Both the position numbers and the translations under genes were made by a program. From contig QHVD01000144.1 of the NCBI GenBank assembly GCA_003222235.1, forward strand, positions 1 through 11,062: a DNA stretch of 11,062 bases, read 5' to 3'. Every line of letters starts with the position of its first letter. The first letter of the stretch is position 1. The notes beneath the pieces were generated by a model. That model was not told the DNA's origin. It searched no databases and saw nothing but the letters and a program-made list of their open reading frames with translations. Shown here piece by piece: positions 7,276 to 11,062 of this stretch. The DNA comes from Gemmatimonadota bacterium (lineage in GTDB: Bacteria; Gemmatimonadota; Gemmatimonadetes; Gemmatimonadales; GWC2-71-9).

Positions 7276-7330
7276 CGCCGTTCCGGCGCAGGCACGTGAC
7301 GTTGGAACGGCATTAGGTTCCATCTCCAAC
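7275..7330 (+). promoter_or_regulatory. hisA leader with mutually exclusive inverted repeats
   Basis: The 56-nt gap between the M23 stop and hisA contains four short perfect inverted repeats. GCGCCG (7275-7280) pairs with CGGCGC (7284-7289), loop TTC. GCCGTTCC (7277-7284) pairs with GGAACGGC (7304-7311). TGGAAC (7303-7308) pairs with GTTCCA (7317-7322). GTTGGA (7301-7306) pairs with TCCAAC (7325-7330). The middle segment can pair with only one partner at a time. No T-run and no clear Shine-Dalgarno or -10/-35 pair was found before GTG 7332. It could be an RNA attenuator, an operator, or chance in GC-rich sequence. Confidence 0.4.
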
Positions 7331-7331
7331 C

Positions 7332-8045
7332 GTGGAGCTCTACCCCGCCGTTGACGTACAGGGCGGGCGCGTGGTGCGCCTGCGCCAGGGCGAGGCGCAC
7401 CGCGCCACCGCGTACGGCGACGACCCGGTCGCCGTGGCGCGCGAGTTCGCCCGCGCGGGCGCCCGCTGGGTGCACTTCGTGGATCTCGACCGCGCCTTCG
7501 GCCACGGCGACAACCGGGCTTTGGCGCGCCGCTTCCTCGCCGCCGTGGAGGTGAAGGTGCAGGTGGGCGGCGGCCTCCGCACCGACGACGCGATCGAGGA
7601 GATGCTCGCGTGGGGCGCGGCCCGCGTGGTGATCGGCACCAAGGCCGCGACCGATGCCGGGATCGTGGAGCGGCTGCTCGCGCGCCACGGGCCGGAGCGT
7701 CTCGTCGTGGGTATCGATGCGAAAAACGGGCAGGTTGCGGTGCGCGGCTGGACGGAGGTGTTCGACCTCACCGCCATGCAGCTCGCCGAACGAGTGAAGC
7801 GCCAGGGCGCCCGCACGGTGATCTACACCGACGTTGCGCGGGACGGGATGCTGGCGGGGCCCGACGTCGCCGGCGCGCGGGCGATCGCCGCGCTCGGCCT
7901 CGACGTGATCGCCTCGGGCGGCGTCGCCTCGCTCGATGACCTGCGCCAGATTCGCGACGGCGGCCTTGCGGGCGCGATCGTCGGGCGCGCGCTGTACGAG
8001 GGCCGGTTCACGCTGTCCGAGGCGCTGCAGTGCAGCGGCGCCTGA
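7332..8045 (+). CDS. hisA: HisA, ProFAR isomerase of histidine synthesis
   Basis: HisA catalyses the Amadori rearrangement of ProFAR to PRFAR in histidine biosynthesis, in the cytoplasm. The 237-residue TIM barrel is of normal length. Catalytic aspartates are D8 in YPAVDVQGGRVVRL and D129 in VGIDAKNG. The two phosphate sites are seen as VGGGLRT (78-84) and ASGGVAS (194-200) with VGRALYEG (217-224). TDVARDGMLAGP (166-177) is the HisA loop; HisF differs here. It starts at GTG 7332 without an evident Shine-Dalgarno. No other his gene is in the window, so it is detached from a full his operon. A dual HisA/TrpF (PriA-type) role cannot be judged from the sequence. The end overlaps the next gene by 16 nt, implying coupling to a membrane-protein gene unrelated to histidine. 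Confidence 0.95.
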   Translation: MELYPAVDVQGGRVVRLRQGEAHRATAYGDDPVAVAREFARAGARWVHFVDLDRAFGHGDNRALARRFLAAVEVKVQVGGGLRTDDAIEEMLAWGAARVVIGTKAATDAGIVERLLARHGPERLVVGIDAKNGQVAVRGWTEVFDLTAMQLAERVKRQGARTVIYTDVARDGMLAGPDVAGARAIAALGLDVIASGGVASLDDLRQIRDGGLAGAIVGRALYEGRFTLSEALQCSGA

Positions 8046-9817
8046 CGCCCGGGCTGGCGCTGCTCCGCGTCGCCGGGTTCGCGGCGCTGCTGCTTCTGTT
8101 CTGGAACCCCGTGACGTCCCGCCGGGTCGCCGGAGACGCTGCGCGGCTCGTGCTGCTCGACGCGTCGCTCAGCATGGGCGGCCGCGGCGGGTCCTGGCGC
8201 GAGGCGCTCGACTCCGCCCGGGTCCTCGCCAAGGGGGGGAGGGGGGGGGGCGTAATCTGGCGCTTCGGGTCGGCGGTGCGGGGGTACGATTCGCTCCCAC
8301 CGACGGACGGCGCGAGCCGGCTGGCGCCCGCGCTCGCGGCCGCCGCCGGGCGCGGCGGACCAGTCGTGGTGGTGACGGACGGGGCGGTCGGGGATCTGGG
8401 AGACGTCCCCCCCGACCTGCTGCGCCGCGCGCGCGTGGTCTTGCTCCCACGACGGCCGTTCTTCGACGCATTCGTGGCGGCGCTCGACGGGCCGCGTCGC
8501 GTGAGCGGGGAAGATACCGTACGGCTCAGGGTGAGTTACGGTATTGCCGGGAAACGGGAAGCGGGAAACGGGAAACGCAGTGCGACACTGGCCGTGACGC
8601 TCGGGGGAGGGGGGGGGGGCCGGCGGATCGCGTCGCGCGAGGTCGCTCTCCCGGACAGCGGAACCGTCTCTACGGACGTCACGTTTCCCGTTTCCCGTCT
8701 CCCGTCTCCCGGTTGGTCGGCGCTGGTTGTGCGGCTCGAAGGGGTGCCCTCCGATTCCGAGCCGCGTGACGACGCCCGCCTGTTCGTGCTGGAGGTGAGC
8801 CCGCAACCAAGCGTCGTGGTGCTCGCCGCGCCGCCCGATTGGGACACACGGTTCCTCGCGCGCACGCTCCAGGACGTCGCGCGCGTGCCGGTCCGGTCGT
8901 TCGTGAAGGTCGAGCCGCGGAGCGAAGCGTGGCGCGACGCCGCCACGCTCGCTCCGGTGCCCGGGTCCCAGGTGGCGCAAGCGGTGGGGGCCGCGCAGCT
9001 CGTCGCGCGCGTCGGGGACGCCGCAGCCCTGGCGCGCTTCGTGCCCCACGGCGCCGTGCTCGAATGGCCCACGGCGCGCGGCCGGGAAGGCGACTGGTAC
9101 GTGCAACCGCCCGGTGCCTCGCCACTCGCCGGGGCTCTCGCCGGGATCGCGTGGGACTCGCTCCCCCCGGCCACATGGGTTGCAGACCTCGCGCCGGAGA
9201 GCTCCGCCGTCGCGGTTCTCAGCGCCCGGCTCGCGCGCCGCGGCGCGTCGCGTCCCGTGGTCGTCGTCGCCGAGCGCGAGGGCCGGCGGCGGGCCACGAT
9301 CGGCGCCGGCGGGCTCTACCGCTGGGCGTTCCGCGGCGGCGCGAGCGCAGAAGCCTACCGCGCGCTCGTTGCAGCGCTCGCGGACTGGCTGCTGGCCGCG
9401 GGAGACGGGAAGGGGGAGCGGTTCGCGCCGGTGACGCACGAGGTCGCGGACGGCCTGCCGCTGGTGTGGCGCTGGACGGGTTCGGGAGCCCCTCGGGACC
9501 TGGTCGTCACGCTCGCGGCGGGGTCGAAGCGGCGCGCGGACACCCTGCGGTTTGACGTCACCGGCCGCGCAGAGCTGCTCCTTCCCCCCGGCGTGTACGC
9601 GTACTCTGTCCAGGACGGCCCCGAGCGCGGGCTCGTGGCGGTGGATACGTACTCGGACGAGTGGCGTCCGGACGCGCCGGTGCTGCGGGCGCAGGAGGGC
9701 GCTCCCGCCGGCCGGCTGGCGACTACGGCTATGCGCGACCGCTGGTGGCTGTTCGTCGTCGCGATCGCGGCATTCGCCGCCGAGTGGGCGTGGCGCCGGC
9801 GGCAAGGGCTCCCCTGA
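8030..9817 (+). CDS. Two-TM von Willebrand A-like membrane protein, function unknown
   Basis: I do not recognise this as a named gene. The 595-residue product has a hydrophobic segment at about 10-27 and a VWA-like domain (about 38-150). VLLDASLSM gives the DxSxS metal site (D44, S46, S48) and VVVVTDGAV gives a later MIDAS-like TD (116-117). A beta-rich, Ig-like stretch spans about 160-257. A region starting PSVVVLAAPPDWD (260-272) resembles the GATase1-like module found in Bat-type VWA proteins. A C-terminal beta region precedes a second TM helix (about 571-587) and a basic tail (RRRQ). Most of the chain is probably extracytoplasmic. GTG 8030 lies 7 nt after GAGG inside the hisA end, and the TGA overlaps the ftsY ATG. 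The gene is odd: G10 and G11 runs (codons about 69-74 and 192-197) and heptamer arrays coding GKREAGNGKR (174-183) and FPVSRLPSP (219-227) interrupt it in apparent loops. BatA/aerotolerance relatives are the nearest guess. Confidence 0.7.
   Translation: MQRRLTPGLALLRVAGFAALLLLFWNPVTSRRVAGDAARLVLLDASLSMGGRGGSWREALDSARVLAKGGRGGGVIWRFGSAVRGYDSLPPTDGASRLAPALAAAAGRGGPVVVVTDGAVGDLGDVPPDLLRRARVVLLPRRPFFDAFVAALDGPRRVSGEDTVRLRVSYGIAGKREAGNGKRSATLAVTLGGGGGGRRIASREVALPDSGTVSTDVTFPVSRLPSPGWSALVVRLEGVPSDSEPRDDARLFVLEVSPQPSVVVLAAPPDWDTRFLARTLQDVARVPVRSFVKVEPRSEAWRDAATLAPVPGSQVAQAVGAAQLVARVGDAAALARFVPHGAVLEWPTARGREGDWYVQPPGASPLAGALAGIAWDSLPPATWVADLAPESSAVAVLSARLARRGASRPVVVVAEREGRRRATIGAGGLYRWAFRGGASAEAYRALVAALADWLLAAGDGKGERFAPVTHEVADGLPLVWRWTGSGAPRDLVVTLAAGSKRRADTLRFDVTGRAELLLPPGVYAYSVQDGPERGLVAVDTYSDEWRPDAPVLRAQEGAPAGRLATTAMRDRWWLFVVAIAAFAAEWAWRRRQGLP
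8233..8250. repeat. Poly-G tract G7-A-G10 inside the VWA-like gene
   Basis: Seven Gs, one A and ten Gs in a row encode Lys-Gly-Gly-Arg-Gly-Gly-Gly between two VWA-domain segments. Runs of this length are prone to polymerase slippage. A one-base change would shift the frame before most of the protein is made. It could also be a site of sequencing error, although the frame as given is intact. Confidence 0.85.
8547..8712. repeat. Inverted pair of 4x heptamer arrays inside the VWA-like gene
   Basis: The left arm (8548-8575) is CGGGAAA, CGGGAAG, CGGGAAA, CGGGAAA. The right arm (8684-8711) is TTTCCCG twice, then TCTCCCG twice. The reverse complement of the left matches the right at 25 of 28 positions; C8547/G8712 and CG 8576-8577 with CG 8682-8683 extend the pairing to 31-nt arms. 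The 108-nt spacer encodes beta-strand-like sequence (ATLAVTL, ASREVALP, TVSTDVTF) that looks like ordinary host protein. The arms therefore sit as two separate low-complexity insertions in loops. The architecture matches the 81-180 element, but the heptamer differs in two positions (CGCGGAA versus CGGGAAA). Confidence 0.92.
8603..8619. repeat. Poly-G tract G5-A-G11 inside the VWA-like gene
   Basis: Five Gs, one A and eleven Gs encode six glycines in the spacer between the two heptamer arms. It is the second long G run in the same gene. Slippage here would truncate the protein before the GATase-like part and would disturb coupling to ftsY. Confidence 0.85.
9399..9419. repeat. Degenerate 3x heptamer run (single arm)
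   Basis: CGGGAGA, CGGGAAG and GGGGAGC follow each other in the same purine-rich orientation and 7-nt phase as the left arm at 8548-8575. They encode part of AAGDGKGER in the VWA-like protein. No convincing pyrimidine partner arm lies nearby; a weak, gapped match is at about 9576-9591. It may be a decayed array or chance. Confidence 0.45.
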
Positions 9818-10677
9818 TGGCGCTGTGGCAGAAGCTGGCGCGCGTGTTCGGCCGCCGGGACCCGGGGAGCGTGCGCGAGGACGCGGAGCGTATCCTTCTG
9901 GAAGCCGACTTCGGCGTTGCCGCGACGGAGGAGATTCTCGAGCAGGTGGCCCGCGTCTCGGACGGCGAGTTCCGGGCGGCGCTCGAGCGGACGATCGCCC
10001 GCATCCTCACGGCGGCGGCGCCGCCGGGCGGCGATCCGGGCGGGCTGGCGCGCGCGGCGCGGCCGCCGGCGGTGATGCTCGTCTTCGGCGTAAACGGGGT
10101 GGGGAAGACCACGACGATCGCGAAGCTCGCGCACCGCCTGGCGCGCGAGGGAGAAGGCCGGAGCGTGCTCTTCGCGGCGGCGGACACGTTCCGCGCCGGG
10201 GCGGCGGAGCAGCTCCGGATCTGGGCGGACCGCCTGGGCGTCCCGTGCGTCGGCGGCAGGGGTGACCCCGCCGCAGTGGCGTTCGACGCCGTCGCCGCCG
10301 CCCGGGTGCGCGGCCTCGACACCGTGCTCGTGGACACGGCCGGCCGTCTCCACACCGAGGATCAGCTGCTCGAGGAGCTGAAGAAGGTGGTGCGGGTGGT
10401 CGCGAAGCAGCAGCCGGGAGCGCCGCACGAATCGCTGCTCGTGCTCGACGGCACCGTCGGCCAAAACGCGGTGCATCAGGCAAAGGCATTCGCCGCCGCG
10501 ATCCCGCTCACCGGCCTGATCGTAACCAAGCTCGACGGGACCGCGAAGGGCGGCAGCGTGGTCGCCCTGGAACGCGCGGTGCCCGTGCCGATCCGGTTCC
10601 TGGGCACGGGCGAAGGGCTCGACGATCTCGAGGTGTTCGACGCCGCGCGCTACGCGCGGCGCCTGGTGGGCGAGTGA
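9817..10677 (+). CDS. ftsY: FtsY, signal recognition particle receptor GTPase
   Basis: FtsY docks SRP-ribosome-nascent chain complexes to the membrane and hydrolyses GTP together with Ffh. From ATG 9817 the product has 286 residues: a short helical N domain (about 1-80) and the NG GTPase. Motifs are the P-loop GVNGVGKTTT (91-100), DTFRAGAAEQL (123-133), DTAGRLHT (173-180), TKLDGTAKGG (237-246) and GTGEGLDDLEVFDA (263-276). The last two are of FtsY rather than Ffh type, and there is no M domain. The acidic A domain is absent, as in many minimal FtsY proteins; the start MALWQKLARVFGRR could be the amphipathic lipid-binding helix. The frame stays open upstream to 9661, but ATG 9817 overlaps the previous TGA and has AAGGG 8 nt ahead. 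Coupling to the slippage-prone upstream gene is notable. Confidence 0.96.
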   Translation: MALWQKLARVFGRRDPGSVREDAERILLEADFGVAATEEILEQVARVSDGEFRAALERTIARILTAAAPPGGDPGGLARAARPPAVMLVFGVNGVGKTTTIAKLAHRLAREGEGRSVLFAAADTFRAGAAEQLRIWADRLGVPCVGGRGDPAAVAFDAVAAARVRGLDTVLVDTAGRLHTEDQLLEELKKVVRVVAKQQPGAPHESLLVLDGTVGQNAVHQAKAFAAAIPLTGLIVTKLDGTAKGGSVVALERAVPVPIRFLGTGEGLDDLEVFDAARYARRLVGE

Positions 10678-10689
10678 CCGGATGAGGTG

Positions 10690-10699
10690 AAGGGGGGGG
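10690..10699 (+). promoter_or_regulatory. Shine-Dalgarno with G8 run for recG
   Basis: AAGGGGGGGG in the 29-nt ftsY-recG gap ends 7 nt before GTG 10707 and fixes that start. An in-frame TGA at 10683-10685 excludes anything further upstream. Length change in the G8 run would alter spacing and could tune recG translation. Confidence 0.6.
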
Positions 10700-10706
10700 A
10701 CGGTTT

Positions 10707-11062
10707 GTGGCCCTCGAGGTGACGACCGCCGTGAAGTATCTGAAGGGCGTGGGGCCGAAGCGCGCCGAGGCGCTCGCCCGGCTCGGCATCAGGAGCGTCG
10801 GCGATCTCCTGTACCATGCCCCGCACCGATACCTCGACGCCACCGCGGTGACGCCGCTCGCGCGGGCGCGCGTGGGGGAAGAGGTGACGTGCGTGGCGCG
10901 GGTGGTGACGACCGGCGTCCTCCCCACGCGGCGCGGCCTGCGCGTGTTCCGCGCCGTGCTGCGGGACGAGAGCGGCCTGCTCGAGTGCGCCTGGCCGGGG
11001 CAACCCTTCCTCGAGCGCCAGATCAAGAAGGGGCAGCTCCTGCTCGTCGTCGGCCCGGTGCG
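10707..11062 (+). CDS. recG: RecG, ATP-dependent DNA helicase, N-terminal part
   Basis: RecG remodels stalled replication forks and branch-migrates Holliday junctions. 118 codons are present before the window ends; the full protein is usually near 690 residues, so only the N-terminal part is seen. LKGVGPKRAEALARLGI (12-28) is the helix-hairpin-helix-like start of RecG, followed by SVGDLLYHAPHRYLD (30-44), also characteristic. The OB-fold wedge domain then begins, with GEEVTCVARVV and FRAVLRDESGLLECAW. The helicase motifs lie beyond the window. The start is GTG 10707, preceded by a G-rich Shine-Dalgarno. Confidence 0.93.
   Translation, partial: MALEVTTAVKYLKGVGPKRAEALARLGIRSVGDLLYHAPHRYLDATAVTPLARARVGEEVTCVARVVTTGVLPTRRGLRVFRAVLRDESGLLECAWPGQPFLERQIKKGQLLLVVGPV

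Noticed and set aside
7275..7289. Terminator after the M23 gene
   Set aside because: A 6-bp stem with a TTC loop is present, but the following bases are mixed and contain no T-run.
7290..7306. Sigma54-like promoter (GGCACG then TTGG) before hisA
   Set aside because: The spacing between the GG and the -12 element is off by one and the essential GC at -12 is absent.
8547..8712. CRISPR array or insertion sequence
   Set aside because: Units are 7 nt with no spacers between them, arms are inverted, no transposase or target duplication is visible, and the interval is coding.
7823..9805. 660-codon reverse-strand open frame opposite the VWA-like gene and hisA
   Set aside because: It has no recognisable domain, is rich in Arg/Pro/His as expected of GC-rich antisense frames, and lies opposite hisA and a gene with a coherent domain pattern.

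Overview
This is a high-GC (roughly 70% by eye) bacterial chromosome segment. All genes lie on the + strand and are tightly packed. It carries the distal half of a division and cell wall (dcw) cluster, in the order ftsW (3' end), murG, murC, ftsQ, ftsA, ftsZ. Downstream come an M23 peptidoglycan endopeptidase, hisA, a two-TM von Willebrand A-like membrane protein, ftsY and the 5' end of recG. FtsQ, FtsA and peptidoglycan synthesis indicate a walled bacterium. The composition, the gene order and the VWA-type membrane protein before ftsY would suit Gemmatimonadota or a similar soil phylum, but that placement is inference and no phylogeny was run.

Layout. Positions 1-75 are the end of FtsW. Positions 76-184 are an intergenic gap almost filled by an inverted pair of heptamer arrays. 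murG (185-1306) makes lipid II. An AT-rich gap (1307-1349) holds a convincing sigma70-type promoter so close to murC that the murC message would be nearly leaderless. murC (1350-2738), ftsQ (2735-3481) and ftsA (3478-4734) overlap by 4 nt each. ftsZ (4754-5935) has a clear Shine-Dalgarno and overlaps the M23 gene (5935-7275) by 1 nt. A 56-nt gap with several mutually exclusive hairpins precedes hisA (7332-8045). hisA overlaps the VWA-like gene (8030-9817) by 16 nt, which in turn overlaps ftsY (9817-10677) by 1 nt. recG begins at 10707 and runs off the end.

The genes form a coherent cell-growth module. MurC makes UDP-MurNAc-L-Ala. MurG completes lipid II for FtsW. FtsZ, FtsA and FtsQ build the divisome. 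The M23 enzyme would cleave peptidoglycan cross-links, and FtsY docks SRP-ribosome complexes at the membrane. hisA and recG are housekeeping genes that happen to lie nearby.

The most unusual content is repetitive. Two elements (81-180 and 8547-8712) share one architecture: four tandem purine-rich 7-mers, a spacer, then four tandem complementary 7-mers. Each core pairs at 25 of 28 positions. One is intergenic next to the murG start; the other lies inside the VWA-like reading frame. The heptamer units are stop-free in every frame, so they can sit in coding DNA. The same VWA-like gene also carries G10 and G11 runs and a third, degenerate heptamer run, which makes it a candidate contingency (frame-switching) locus.
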